The notes beneath the pieces were generated by a model. It was not told the DNA's origin and did not search any database. It saw only the letters and a program-made list of their open reading frames with translations. Below, in pieces: positions 18,979 through 27,269 of a stretch of 64,000 bases of DNA. This DNA is from Neobacillus sp. DY30 (GTDB taxonomy: Bacteria; Bacillota; Bacilli; Bacillales; Cytobacillaceae), in contig NZ_CP126093.1 of NCBI RefSeq assembly GCF_030123065.1, positions 3,104,001 through 3,168,000 on the forward strand. Direction: 5' to 3'. A program made the position numbers and the translations under genes. The stretch's first letter is position 1, and each line of letters opens with the position of its first letter.

Positions 18979-19180
18979 GTCTCGGACATTTGAAGCACGG
19001 ATTAGTCAGCAAAGCAACTAAACTTCGGGCAAGGATCCTGTGGAGCAGCATGACTGACATCCACCTCATGGAAAGGTTGGACGAAGGAATTTGAGAGCGA
19101 AGACTCTGTGAGGCATGGGAGGGTTGACCTCCATGAGAAATGTGGACATCCACCAGTGCGATCATATTTTTACTCATCCA
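18979..19180 (+). ncRNA. Candidate IS110 bridge RNA, copy 1
   Basis: Non-coding region downstream of the transposase, strongly conserved between the two IS copies and full of short inverted repeats. It contains CAACTAA (19015-19021) and CGGGCA (19026-19031), matching the two halves of the target, and AGGAAT (19085-19090) and TTGAGAG (19091-19097), matching the left and right IS ends. Transcript limits are guesses. Confidence 0.55.
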
Positions 19181-19356
19181 CCATTTTTGTAAGTGTGTGG
19201 CTAATGTGATATCAGTCTTTTTGCTTCAAAGACCCAAATTTATCCTGACGAGATAAATCCAACCAAAGTAGCGAGCTGTAAACTCTAAAATAACAATCTA
19301 TAAAATACTGAGAATACTGGAGAAAACGTGAGTTTTCACTTTGTTTATTGAGGGAG

Positions 19357-19372
19357 GTTAGTTGAATAAGAA
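19357..19372 (+). repeat. Cassette repeat, copy 6, right part
   Basis: GTTAGTTGAATAAGAA, the remainder of the 3' box split by the IS110 element. Confidence 0.7.
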
Positions 19373-19925
19373 ATGGTATAATTATCCTTATAAAGGAACA
19401 GCGTTTTTGGGAGGGATTAATATTAATAATTGGATTGAACTTTCTGAATCTGAAGAGGATGCTGTATGGAAAAAGGTAATAAAAGACTTCCAATTCAAAC
19501 CAAGTATTTCTAAATTCCCGTCATTTTTTGTGCCAAGTCCATTCATTACATATGATATTTCACCTTATTTAAATTGGTCAGGTAATTTAGAGAAATATGA
19601 AGAGGTTTATAAAGACCTTGAAGAGAAATCATTGTTTGCCTTTCAAGAAGTAACAAATGATAAAGAATATTTTTATGCTTTGGACTGGCAACATTCTTGT
19701 TATTGGGTTAATCCCTTTTTAGACTTTCCAAGAGACAAATTTAATGAGTGGGTAATCCCTATTGTCCCTGATGGGGATTATTACTTCTTTATACAAAAGG
19801 AATTGAACTGGGGATTTTTAGGTCATCCCTGGGAAGAGACGGTTACTGTATTCGGTAAGGAACTAATCCAAGCATTTGAAAAGAACAAGCCAAGAATGTT
19901 TAACACTATTTTACGGATTGGTTAA
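19362..19925 (+). CDS. DUF2716 family protein
   Basis: 187 residues; matches the DUF2716 pattern with YALDWQHSCYWVNP around residue 106 and PDGDYYFFIQKELNWGFLGHPWEETVTVFG in segments near residues 145-174. Function unknown. The only plausible start is TTG at 19362, which lies inside the repeat 3' box (GTTAGTTGAATAAG); the ribosome binding site GGGAGG is supplied by the IS110 end. So the original start may have been different before the insertion. A complete repeat follows 5 bases after the stop. Confidence 0.85.
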   Translation: MNKKWYNYPYKGTAFLGGININNWIELSESEEDAVWKKVIKDFQFKPSISKFPSFFVPSPFITYDISPYLNWSGNLEKYEEVYKDLEEKSLFAFQEVTNDKEYFYALDWQHSCYWVNPFLDFPRDKFNEWVIPIVPDGDYYFFIQKELNWGFLGHPWEETVTVFGKELIQAFEKNKPRMFNTILRIG

Positions 19926-19930
19926 TCATT

Positions 19931-20020
19931 TGCTTATTGAACGGGTGCAAGAGTTAAAGAATGGATCGCTGCGGCGATCTTTTTTGCTTGTTGTGCAAAC
20001 GGGCAGGTTAATTTAATAAG
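19931..20020 (+). repeat. Cassette repeat, copy 7
   Basis: TGAACGGGTGCAAGAGTTAA, hairpin GATCGCTGCGGCGATC + T6, then GCTTGTTGTGCAAACGGGCAG and GTTAATTTAATAAGG. Complete; directly after the DUF2716 stop. Confidence 0.88.
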
Positions 20021-20065
20021 GATTATTTTTAAAAATAAAATTATAAATGATAACGGGGTGGTAGA

Positions 20066-20364
20066 ATGCTTGAAAAAGAAATACCTGAACATCTGAAAAG
20101 CACATACAGTCTACTAACAAGAGCTTTTCCTTATGGTGTAACTGAAAGTCAGTATTAGCATATATTAGGGATTTTGTATGAGCATATGTCAGATAGAAAT
20201 TTATCTGAAATTGTTTCTTTGTTTATAAATAAAAGTTCTAGCGTAGTGATGAATGATATCGTCCGATAACAAAAGAAGAAGAAAGTAAGTATGAAGTCTA
20301 TTCCACTTGGGGCTACACAGTTATCAAGAATTTAGCAGAAAATTCCTTTGTAATGAAAAAATGA
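20066..20364 (+). pseudogene. Remnant of a small protein (nonsense and frameshift)
   Basis: ATG at 20066 with GGGGTGG upstream opens MLEKEIPEHLKSTYSLLTRA, stops at TAG 20156, continues in frame as HILGILYEHMSDRNLSEIVSLF, then shifts frame near 20258 to RPITKEEESKYEVYSTWGY and ends MKK at 20364. The first part resembles small DUF3349-like proteins. The last part resembles the tail of an Imm26-type immunity protein, so this may be a fusion of two degraded cassette genes. Confidence 0.5.
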
Positions 20365-20400
20365 GTTCTGTAACTATTCTATATACTAATCCGATAGTTC

Positions 20401-20688
20401 TTGTCTGGTCAATTTTGGGCTATCCCATTATCATCTGGTAACTATGCCTGTGGTAGGGTGATTGAAATTCCGTCTAAAAAAGGAATTGGAAGCAGAACGA
20501 TGTTTTTAGCTGGTTTAATGGATTGGCAAGGTTCTTTACCTCCAGTTGCAGAAGATTTAATAGGATGCCGAACACTCTATCAAGGTGCAGCAGGTATTAT
20601 CACTATCCATAAAACAGGATTGGAAGGTAAAATTAGCGGTTACAGACCTTTGGAGTTAGATGGGATTAGTCCTGACCTGCTTCGTTAG
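20401..20688 (+). pseudogene. Imm26-like immunity protein fragment
   Basis: 95 residues with the Imm26-type opening FWAIPLSSGNYACGRVIEIP and GAAGIITIHKTG. TTG is the only start, no convincing ribosome binding site precedes it, and an in-frame stop lies 18 bases upstream. Family members I recall continue well beyond the point where this stops (DGISPDLLR). It is best read as the middle of a broken immunity gene; the preceding fragment ending at 20364 may be part of a relative. Confidence 0.55.
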
Positions 20689-20715
20689 TTGAACACCAAG
20701 CGGCTATCATTTTAA

Positions 20716-20820
20716 TCAATCTTCGTTTATCCAATCCATAAAACCATATACTTTTAAAATATCTTCTGTCTTACCTTTATTCATTAATAAATTTTTATTG
20801 GCTTTGACTTTGTAGCGTTT
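20716..20820 (-). pseudogene. C-terminal fragment of an unknown gene
   Basis: On the minus strand an open frame without a good start reads KRYKVKANKNLLMNKGKT, then EDILKVYGFMDWINED, and stops. The composition looks like a genuine protein tail. It lies just before repeat copy 8. Confidence 0.3.
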
Positions 20821-20892
20821 GCTCAATAATGATTTAGCTGCTTCGGCAGCTTTTTTTTCTTTGTTCCACTAACGGTGCAGGTTAGTATAAGA
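20821..20892 (+). repeat. Cassette repeat, copy 8 (hairpin and 3' box)
   Basis: TAGCTGCTTCGGCAGC + T8, then CTTTGTTCCACTAACGGTGC and AGGTTAGTATAAG. Confidence 0.82.
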
Positions 20893-20957
20893 ATAAATTC
20901 CCAAAAACAAAGCTATTAGTTTAGAATAGTGATATAAAAAGGAAGGGGAGTTTCTTA

Positions 20958-21350
20958 TTGTCTAGTGATAATACAACAACAAAGAGAATAATTGCTTTTG
21001 TAATTGATTACTTTTTAATCACATTATTAACTTTACTTGGGATTTTACTTTTTCTACACTATGCAGGAGATGACGAATACAGGGTTACAAAACAAATTGG
21101 GAATTTTATTAATACAATTGTTTTTACACTTCCTCTTTTTAAAGATTCCTTTATAAAGAGAAGTATTGGAAAAAGGATTTTTGGACTCAAAATTTATAAT
21201 AGTAATGGTACGGAACCTCACTACTGGCAAATTCTATTAAGAAATATTACGTTAATTATTTCTATAATTGAATTGGTTGTTTTCTTAAGCAGAAGCGATA
21301 AAAAGAGATTAGGTGACCTAATAGCAAAAACATATGTAGGTCCAAAATAG
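20958..21350 (+). CDS. RDD family membrane protein
   Basis: 130 residues with the RDD pattern: N-terminal TTTKRIIAFVIDYFLITLL (Arg and Asp in helix 1), then KRSIGKRIFGLKI (the GK...GLK loop), and a C-terminal DKKRLGDLIAKTYVG. About three membrane helices. RDD proteins are small membrane proteins, some linked to ion exchange or stress, but function is unknown here. TTG start, with AAGGAAGGGG upstream. One-gene cassette between copies 8 and 9. Confidence 0.87.
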   Translation: MSSDNTTTKRIIAFVIDYFLITLLTLLGILLFLHYAGDDEYRVTKQIGNFINTIVFTLPLFKDSFIKRSIGKRIFGLKIYNSNGTEPHYWQILLRNITLIISIIELVVFLSRSDKKRLGDLIAKTYVGPK

Positions 21351-21370
21351 GTTATGGATAGCTATAGGCT

Positions 21371-21416
21371 TATTCAGCTAACGGGTGCGTTTCTTTAAAA
21401 AGGAATGCTCTTTTCG
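21371..21416 (+). repeat. Cassette repeat, copy 9 (5' half with its own hairpin)
   Basis: TTCAGCTAACGGGTGCGTTTC, then a cassette-specific hairpin (GCGTTTCTTT/AAAAGGAATGC) and TTTTC; it ends the RDD gene 25 bases after its stop. The following 200 bases to 21624 hold no ORF. Confidence 0.7.
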
Positions 21417-21624
21417 TATCCAATTAAAAGGAAGTAAATGTTATTATTATATTAAAGATGGTTGCTCTTCTATTATTGGTAGAGAAAACTTTAATACGAT
21501 ATATACTACAATATTAACTTTGTAGGCACACCACTGCAATAAGACTTATAACGAAATTAAGTTTTTGATATATCCCGTCTAGGACATATCATGAAACAGT
21601 GCTTTAATAAAGGAGTTGTAGAAA

Positions 21625-22293
21625 ATGAATGAAAATAAAGGTACAGAAATAAAACGCTTTTCAAAAGCAGAAAACATTCTGACTCAGATTAATAGTAAAA
21701 CTAAGCTAGGAGACTTACGAAAAATCGCGAAGGACATTAAAAAAGATCACGAACTAGCTATGGAACTTTGGTCAACCGAAGAGTTTTTGCCCAGACTATT
21801 AGCAATCTTAATTATGGACAAAAAACTTCTTTCACAAGAGGTGCTAAATAAGCTTGATAAGGAAATGCAGACCCACACTTTTAAAGAGCGTAATAACTTA
21901 ATGGATTGGTTAATGGCTAATCAGCTTACCAAAGACAAGAAGAAAATTGCATTGATGGAGTCATGGGAAAATAGTCCTTCTGTTCTTCAAAGGCGAGCAT
22001 TTTGGTATTATCAAGGGCGATTGAGATGGACTGGACAAACACCCCCTGATAACACCGCATACTTGCTATCTGCAATAGAAGCTAATATTACGCAGGAAGA
22101 ACCGGAAGTTCAATGGGCTATGAATTTCACCGCAGGCTGGATAGGCGTTTATGATGAAAAGAATCGTGCACGTTGTATTATACTTGGTGAGAAAACGGGT
22201 CTTTACAAAGATGAAATAGTAGCAAAAGGATGTACTCCCAGCTATTTGCCGGAGTTCATTACTATTGAAGTTAACAAACGACATAATAATTAG
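21625..22293 (+). CDS. DNA alkylation repair (AlkD-like HEAT) protein
   Basis: 222 residues, all helical, with the AlkD-family pattern: LRKIAKDIKKDHELAMELWSTEEFLPRLLAILIMD (in the region of residues 28-63), MDWLMANQL and SPSVLQRRAFWYYQGRL. AlkD-type enzymes are DNA glycosylases acting on N7/N3-alkylated purines; this one belongs to the shorter variant group, so catalytic activity is not assured. ATG with AAAGGAG upstream. Also a cassette gene. Confidence 0.85.
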   Translation: MNENKGTEIKRFSKAENILTQINSKTKLGDLRKIAKDIKKDHELAMELWSTEEFLPRLLAILIMDKKLLSQEVLNKLDKEMQTHTFKERNNLMDWLMANQLTKDKKKIALMESWENSPSVLQRRAFWYYQGRLRWTGQTPPDNTAYLLSAIEANITQEEPEVQWAMNFTAGWIGVYDEKNRARCIILGEKTGLYKDEIVAKGCTPSYLPEFITIEVNKRHNN

Positions 22294-22575
22294 TTACCTC
22301 TTAAAAATTTATTAGGGTTTGAGGCAAAAAATAAAGGAATTCAAAGACTCAATATGAAAATTGTAATAGGCTTGGACCCAAAAATAAAAACAACGCGTTA
22401 TAGCAGCTAGTTAGTGAAATATGTAAGGAAGATGTAAAGGATTAACCCACTATCTCTTTTTGGTCGGTAGGGCGCTTATCTTTAAGAAGAACAACTTTCC
22501 AGCTGCACAGTACAACGATGCTGTTCAGCAGGAAATAAAAAAGGACGATTTCCACATAAATGGTGATCGTCCTTC
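22294..22575 (+). other. Non-coding stretch with a terminator hairpin
   Basis: No supported gene. Contains a strong hairpin AAGGACGAT/ATCGTCCTT at 22539-22573, followed by CTTC rather than a T run. The ORF-like frame at 22460-22657 runs through the hairpin and repeat and is not credible. Confidence 0.5.
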
Positions 22576-22660
22576 TTCAACTAATGGGGGCGATAGTGAA
22601 AAAACGGGTATCGCTGCGGCGAGCCTTCTTTGTTATAGAACTAACGGTGCAGGATAATAC
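22576..22660 (+). repeat. Cassette repeat, copy 10
   Basis: CAACTAATGGGGGCGATAGT, TATCGCTGCGGCGAG, then GAACTAACGGTGCAGGATAA. Complete but diverged. Confidence 0.8.
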
Positions 22661-22723
22661 AAAGAAGAATATTTCTTATGTCTTATCAGACGAATATTAT
22701 TCATTAAGAAAGGGATGATTACG

Positions 22724-22912
22724 ATGACAAAATTATCTTATAGTGGTTTAAAATATGGGGAAAGTGATGTGGAAGTAAAATTACTGGTGGATATACAAAA
22801 TGATTGGTTTGAGATAACGCATACGAAGGAAGTATCTCAAGTAATGAATAAATCAACTGGTGAATATATCATAGTAAAACGATATACCCTGAAATTTGAG
22901 GTTGTTTCATAG
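22724..22912 (+). CDS. 62-residue hypothetical protein
   Basis: 62 residues (MTKLSYSGLKYGESDVEVKL...), beta-rich pattern, no signal or membrane segment, no motif recognised. The ATG at 22724 is preferred to the one at 22715, which is too close to AAAGGG. Cassette gene between repeat copies 10 and 11. Confidence 0.6.
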   Translation: MTKLSYSGLKYGESDVEVKLLVDIQNDWFEITHTKEVSQVMNKSTGEYIIVKRYTLKFEVVS

Positions 22913-22917
22913 TACTC

Positions 22918-22966
22918 TGAGATTGTAAAGTATTGCACATAAAGTAACGGGTGCGGGTGCGGGTGC
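22918..22966 (+). repeat. Cassette repeat, copy 11 (5' half, GGGTGC expanded)
   Basis: GATTGTAAAGTATTGCACAT and AAAGTAACGGGTGC, followed by two further tandem GGGTGC units, where the sequence changes abruptly to a GC-rich structured segment. Confidence 0.8.
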
Positions 22967-23095
22967 GGCCGAGCATAGGTCGTGTCATATAGCGGGTGGG
23001 ATCCCGGCGAGTAAGAACTAGCCATTCGCTCGTAGGGAGTCTTGGAGGACTATAGGTAACTTTAGTCTTTAAGTGTAGACAGTTAGGTGGCGGGC
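22967..23095 (+). other. GC-rich structured segment, possible ncRNA or element remnant
   Basis: About 130 bases distinctly richer in G+C than the surroundings, with successive short stems: GGGATCCC, CGAG/CTCG, AGTC/GACT and GACTA/TAGTC. No ORF of note. It starts exactly where the repeat 5' box ends. It could be the 5' domain of a group II intron (GTGCG lies at the junction) or a guide-RNA remnant of an IS110-like element; I cannot decide. Confidence 0.4.
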
Positions 23096-23133
23096 CGAGT
23101 AAAAAATACGTACTTCAAGTGTGTGGTAAAAGC

Positions 23134-23164
23134 AAAAAAAGGCCAATTCATAATCAAATTGGCC
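23134..23164 (-). terminator. Terminator of the MATE gene
   Basis: Stem GGCCAATT/AATTGGCC (23141-23164), followed on the minus strand by T7. Confidence 0.87.
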
Positions 23165-23195
23165 CTAACCCAAAAATCATCTAGATCGTTTCTAT

Positions 23196-24557
23196 TTAAA
23201 CATGAACCGAAGTTACCTTGGATATCGGGACATTTTTACTTTGAGCTGAGTTCCATTTGTAAAAAATATACCTTAAAGCATTGGTTAACCCCTGTAGAAC
23301 AATTATGCTAGAAAAAGCGATCCACGCACCTGTCTGTCCTAAATCAAACACCTGTGTTAATAGAATGGTACAAGGTATGAAGAAAGCCCAGTTTAGCACC
23401 AGTGCTGCTCGAGAAAGGAAGGTGGTATCACCGACACCCCTTAGTCCTCCGGCAAAAATGATGTTAGCCCCACTAAACAGTTGAATAAAGGAAGCTAGAT
23501 GAATCAGAGAAACGGCTGCCACTACTACCGCTGATTCAGGCGTGTATATTTTCGCGACAGGCTCGGCAAACAAGAATAAAAATACGGAAAATAACGCCAT
23601 GAATCCTAATCCAAGATAAACCGTCACCAACCCGAACTTCTTCGCTTCCAGCGGTTTGCCTTTTCCAATCGCTTGTCCAATTCCAACAGTAGATGCAGCT
23701 CCGAATCCATTTGCAGGCATAAAACCGAAGGATAGGATATTCAAAGCAATTTCATTGGCAGCAATGGCCACTGTGCCAAGACGGGTAATACAGGCAGTAA
23801 ACACCAGCATACCTATACTATTAGACAATTCAGTAATCCCCAGTTTCGAACCTTCAAACAGTATTAACCGAATTTGTGCTAGCTCCATTCGGACCCAAGA
23901 ACGAGTAAAATATTTTTCATTGTAATAACGGAAATACACGAGAAGATTTAAAAGCAAGGTAATCCCCTCGGCTATCACCATACTCCAGCCAGCGCCCTGT
24001 AAACCTAAATTAGGAAAACCAAACTTCCCATAGGCAAGAACATAGGTGAAGAATACCACCAAAACACTGTTAATGATGGAGATATTCATAGGTGTACGTG
24101 TATCTCCCGTGGCTCTCATGTAAGCATAGAAAATAATATTAAAAACAGTAAACATCATAGCGTACATTCGTACTTGAACATAAGGAGCCCCTAATTCAAG
24201 AATGGTTGCGTTTGAGCCCATTACTTCCAGAATAAAATACGGAAACACAAAGCTTACGCCAAATAAGAGAATGGCTTGTAAGGCTGCTAGAATGATGGCA
24301 ATCTGCATTCGTTGATTGCCAAGTTTCATATTCTTAGAGCCGTAATTTTGAGCGACCAAGTAGTTGATAGCTCCTTGGTTTCCAGAAAAAATGGCCCATA
24401 AATTATACATCAATATGTTGGTGATTCCGACAACTGCAATGGCTGCGGCCCCTAATTTCCCAACAATCATCAAGACCAGTAACCCGGTAACCGTCATCGA
24501 CGAAAAGGTTGCAATTGATGGTATGGCTAAACGAAGAATTTCTTTAATGAGTTTCAT
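23196..24557 (-). CDS. MATE family efflux transporter
   Basis: 453 residues with twelve predicted membrane helices in two similar halves, as in multidrug and toxic compound extrusion (NorM/DinF-type) exporters coupled to Na+ or H+. Recognisable segments: LAIPSIATFSSMTVTGLLVLMIVGKLG in the first helices, YAYMRATGDTRTPM near residue 150, and ANEIALNILSFGFMPANGFG near 250. Single gene with its own terminator. It marks the left edge of a block free of cassette repeats. Substrate not predictable. Confidence 0.93.
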   Translation of the reverse strand: MKLIKEILRLAIPSIATFSSMTVTGLLVLMIVGKLGAAAIAVVGITNILMYNLWAIFSGNQGAINYLVAQNYGSKNMKLGNQRMQIAIILAALQAILLFGVSFVFPYFILEVMGSNATILELGAPYVQVRMYAMMFTVFNIIFYAYMRATGDTRTPMNISIINSVLVVFFTYVLAYGKFGFPNLGLQGAGWSMVIAEGITLLLNLLVYFRYYNEKYFTRSWVRMELAQIRLILFEGSKLGITELSNSIGMLVFTACITRLGTVAIAANEIALNILSFGFMPANGFGAASTVGIGQAIGKGKPLEAKKFGLVTVYLGLGFMALFSVFLFLFAEPVAKIYTPESAVVVAAVSLIHLASFIQLFSGANIIFAGGLRGVGDTTFLSRAALVLNWAFFIPCTILLTQVFDLGQTGAWIAFSSIIVLQGLTNALRYIFYKWNSAQSKNVPISKVTSVHV

Positions 24558-24965
24558 AATTGTGCCACCGGTCCCTTTAATAATAATATACGTAACACTG
24601 CTATTTAATTATGTAATTGTATATCTAGTTGAATTCTGCCTCCCCCTCGCTCCTCTATGAAAACGGTTTAATCATCTGATAAATTCTATTTTATTTCTAA
24701 ATAGTAGTAAATCGGCAAATTGCACAAATATGCAAGAGGGTTTTTCATGCAATGTTTCTTTTCCTTACATCATAAACATAGGCAAATCCCTTTTCTTAAC
24801 ATTGAGTGATTTTAAAAAGATGGAATTAATATGCATTTTACATTCAAAAAATGACTATTATAAATAACATTTTTTATTACGCATATAGGAGGAACTTAAT
24901 CCATTGGCAGTATGTTAAATGTCAAGAAAGGAGATAGCTCCAAAAAAAATGGTTGACCGAACTAT
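24558..24965. other. MATE-hut intergenic region
   Basis: AT-rich, about 400 bases, no supported ORF. Presumably holds the divergent promoters of the MATE gene and hutP; I could not fix their boxes. Confidence 0.4.
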
Positions 24966-24981
24966 TTGATAACGTTTACAA
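24966..24981 (+). promoter_or_regulatory. Candidate cre (CcpA) site upstream of hutP
   Basis: TTGATAACGTTTACAA fits the cre consensus TGWAANCGNTNWCA with one mismatch. Catabolite repression of hut through cre is established in B. subtilis. Confidence 0.6.
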
Positions 24982-25036
24982 TGAGGAATAGTTATTAGTG
25001 AATTTAGAAAATTAGAAATTGTAGAAGAGGGACAGC

Positions 25037-25486
25037 ATGAAGAAAGAGTTCGATAGAAAAATCGGGCAACAAGCAATAATGTACGCGTTTGCGGAAGAAG
25101 AGGAAGAAGCCTCCATAACTAGTGAGCTAACGCGGAAGAATTGGCTATATGCAAAAGGAAAAGTCGGATCCATGGAGCTACAAAAAATCGTAGCAGCTAT
25201 AGAGACGTCAGCTAAAAGACAGTGGGTTGTCAATCCTGAACTTTATCGTGAAATGCATGCATTATATCATGCCATTATTGAAGCGATGCACGGGGTGACA
25301 CGCGGTCAAGTAGAGCTTGGTGGTATGTTGAGAACAGCAGGACTTCGATTTGCGATTGTTCGCGGCACGCCGTTTGAAAATGTGGAAGAAGGCGAATGGA
25401 TTGCAGTTGCCGTGTATGGAACGATAGGAGCACCGGTGCGTGGATTTGAACATGAAGCAATCGGATTGGGAATTAACCATATTTAA
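25037..25486 (+). CDS. hutP: Hut operon antiterminator HutP
   Basis: 149 residues, normal HutP size. HutP binds L-histidine and Mg2+, then hut leader RNA, and prevents a terminator from forming upstream of hutH. Family segments visible: IGQQAIMYAFAEEEE near residue 9, GKVGSMELQKIVAAIETSAKR near 45, and the C-terminal GFEHEAIGLGINHI with the histidines that bind the metal. GAAGAGGG precedes the ATG. Its RNA target lies directly after the stop. Confidence 0.96.
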   Translation: MKKEFDRKIGQQAIMYAFAEEEEEASITSELTRKNWLYAKGKVGSMELQKIVAAIETSAKRQWVVNPELYREMHALYHAIIEAMHGVTRGQVELGGMLRTAGLRFAIVRGTPFENVEEGEWIAVAVYGTIGAPVRGFEHEAIGLGINHI

Positions 25487-25491
25487 ATAAT

Positions 25492-25508
25492 TAGCCTATA
25501 GTTATTAG
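25492..25508 (+). promoter_or_regulatory. HutP RNA-binding site, UAG-N4-UAG-N4-UAG
   Basis: TAG-CCTA-TAG-TTAT-TAG has exactly the three NAG triplets with 4-base spacers known for HutP site I. A fourth TAG (25515-25517) enters the terminator stem. Confidence 0.85.
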
Positions 25509-25516
25509 TGAACATA

Positions 25517-25567
25517 GGGGGCTATATTAACGACGGGATACGTCTGTTAATATAGCCTCCTTTTTGT
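25517..25567 (+). terminator. hut attenuator terminator
   Basis: Long stem GGGGGCTATATTAAC...GTTAATATAGCCTCC, extended by GACG/CGTC, followed by T5. Regulated by HutP through the adjacent UAG triplets. Confidence 0.92.
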
Positions 25568-25595
25568 TTGTAAAAAAGAATGAGGAGTGTTGGAA

Positions 25596-27110
25596 ATGAT
25601 TATGTTAACGGGTCAGTCTTTAACCATTGAAGAGGCAAAGAAAGTATTATACGAAAAAGCGTTTGTCACAGCTTCAACTAAAAGCATTGATAAAGTGGAA
25701 AAAAGCCGGGCAGCAGTTGAAAAAATCGTAGAGCAGAAGAAAGTCGTCTATGGTATAACCACCGGGTTTGGAAAGTTCAGTGATGTGTTGATCGATGCAG
25801 AGGACGTAGAGCAGCTGCAGTGGAATTTGATTCATTCCCATGCTTGCGGCGTAGGAGATCCGTTTCCTGAAGTGGTTTCAAGAGCGATGCTTCTTCTCCG
25901 TGCCAACGCACTATTAAAAGGATTTTCCGGAGTCCGTCCTGTTGTGATTGAGCGTTTGCTTGAACTTTTAAATGCACATGTCCATCCGGTCATCCCTCAA
26001 CAAGGTTCTCTTGGGGCAAGTGGGGATTTGGCACCACTTTCTCATTTGGCACTTGTGCTAATGGGAGAAGGTGAAGTGTTTTATAAAGGGGAGAAAACAG
26101 AGGCCATCACAGCTTTATCAAAAGAAGGCATTGTTCCATTAACGTTAAAAGCAAAAGAGGGCTTGGCATTAATTAACGGTACACAAGCGATGACAGCAAT
26201 GGGGCTGGTCAATTATATAGAAGCCGAACAGTTAGCTTATCAAACGGAGGCAATTGCTTCATTGACATTAGAAGGGTTACGAGGGATTGAAGATGCCTTT
26301 GATCCAGATGTTCACCTCGTACGTGGTTATCGCCAGCAAACAGAAGTGGCAGAACGTATCCGCCAAATGATCAAGGGCAGCAAGCTTATCACGAAGCAAG
26401 GAGAACTGCGGGTACAGGATGCGTATTCTCTCCGCTGCATTCCGCAAGTGCATGGGGCGTCATGGCAGGCACTTGAATATGTGAAAGAGAAGCTTGAGAT
26501 AGAAATGAACGCAGCGACCGATAATCCACTTATTTTCGATGACGGTGAAAAGGTCATTTCTGGGGGCAATTTCCATGGACAGCCGATTGCCTTTGCGATG
26601 GATTTTATGAAAATAGCCGTGGCAGAGCTTGCGAATATTTCTGAGCGGCGAATTGAGCGCCTTGTAAATCCACAACTGAATGATTTACCGCCATTTTTAA
26701 GTTCGGAGCCAGGCTTGCAATCAGGGGCAATGATCATGCAATATTGTGCCGCCTCACTTGTCTCTGAAAACAAAACACTCGCTCATCCAGCAAGTGTTGA
26801 TTCCATCCCATCTTCAGCGAACCAGGAAGACCATGTAAGCATGGGGACAATCGGTTCGCGACATGCCCATCAAATCATCCAAAATGTCCGTCGTGTAGTA
26901 GCGATTGAACTCATTTGTGCTTTGCAGGCCATTGAATATCGAGGAGTAGAAAAGATGGCTCCATTTACAAAAGAGTTTTATATGGAAGCGAGAAAGATTA
27001 TTCCAAGCATTACACAAGATCGTATTTTCTCAAAGGATATTGAAGCAGCAGCCAGCTGGTTATATCAAGTTGACTGGAATTCATTCATTCGTAGAAACCT
27101 ACCAGCCTAA
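25596..27110 (+). CDS. hutH: Histidine ammonia-lyase
   Basis: 504 residues. Converts L-histidine to trans-urocanate and ammonia, first step of histidine breakdown. The Ala-Ser-Gly that forms the MIO cofactor is in [12 protein letters not shown] near residue 141, and [11 protein letters not shown] near residue 50 carries the catalytic tyrosine. AGGAG sits 9 bases before the ATG at 25596; a GTG at 25587 is too close to it. It ends shortly after the last conserved block, as is usual. Downstream hutU/I/G are not here; a symporter gene follows a terminator. Confidence 0.96.
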   Translation: MIMLTGQSLTIEEAKKVLYEKAFVTASTKSIDKVEKSRAAVEKIVEQKKVVYGITTGFGKFSDVLIDAEDVEQLQWNLIHSHACGVGDPFPEVVSRAMLLLRANALLKGFSGVRPVVIERLLELLNAHVHPVIPQQGSLGASGDLAPLSHLALVLMGEGEVFYKGEKTEAITALSKEGIVPLTLKAKEGLALINGTQAMTAMGLVNYIEAEQLAYQTEAIASLTLEGLRGIEDAFDPDVHLVRGYRQQTEVAERIRQMIKGSKLITKQGELRVQDAYSLRCIPQVHGASWQALEYVKEKLEIEMNAATDNPLIFDDGEKVISGGNFHGQPIAFAMDFMKIAVAELANISERRIERLVNPQLNDLPPFLSSEPGLQSGAMIMQYCAASLVSENKTLAHPASVDSIPSSANQEDHVSMGTIGSRHAHQIIQNVRRVVAIELICALQAIEYRGVEKMAPFTKEFYMEARKIIPSITQDRIFSKDIEAAASWLYQVDWNSFIRRNLPA

Positions 27111-27123
27111 TGACAAATTAAGG

Positions 27124-27162
27124 ATAGTCCTTCCGGAGCGTTAATACTCCGGGGACTATTTG
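27124..27162 (+). terminator. Terminator after hutH
   Basis: ATAGTCC..CCGGAG/CTCCGG.GGACTAT and TTT. A close relative of this hairpin follows the next gene (28805-28845). Confidence 0.72.
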
Positions 27163-27194
27163 CAAGACATTAATGGGATGGCTTTAAATAATTA

Positions 27195-27208
27195 TGAAAA
27201 CGTTTACT
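27195..27208 (+). promoter_or_regulatory. Candidate cre (CcpA) site upstream of the AGCS symporter
   Basis: TGAAAACGTTTACT matches the cre core TGWAANCGNTNWC well. It lies 62 bases before the start codon, where it could overlap the promoter or the early transcript. Confidence 0.7.
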
Positions 27209-27269
27209 ATTTTAATTTCCGATATGATTCCGTTTCTTAGCATTTAAAAATATATAAGAGGTGATTTAT

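Larger units (their letters stand above)
17530..19356 (+). mobile_element. IS110-family insertion sequence, copy 1 (decayed)
   Basis: About 1.83 kb element inserted in a repeat 3' box: left junction GAAGCAG|CATTCCTG, right junction TTGAGGGAG|GTTAGTTG. Same ends and same target position as the copy at 38369-40202. No target duplication, as usual for IS110. It carries a broken transposase gene and about 420 bases of non-coding DNA downstream of it, which contain a likely bridge RNA. Confidence 0.88.

Noticed and set aside
22460..22657. 65-codon frame starting MVGRALIFKKNNF
   Set aside because: Runs through a terminator hairpin and a repeat copy; no ribosome binding site.
23087..23311. 74-codon frame starting MAGRVKNTYFK
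   Set aside because: Crosses the MATE terminator and its 3' end on the opposite strand; a chance frame.
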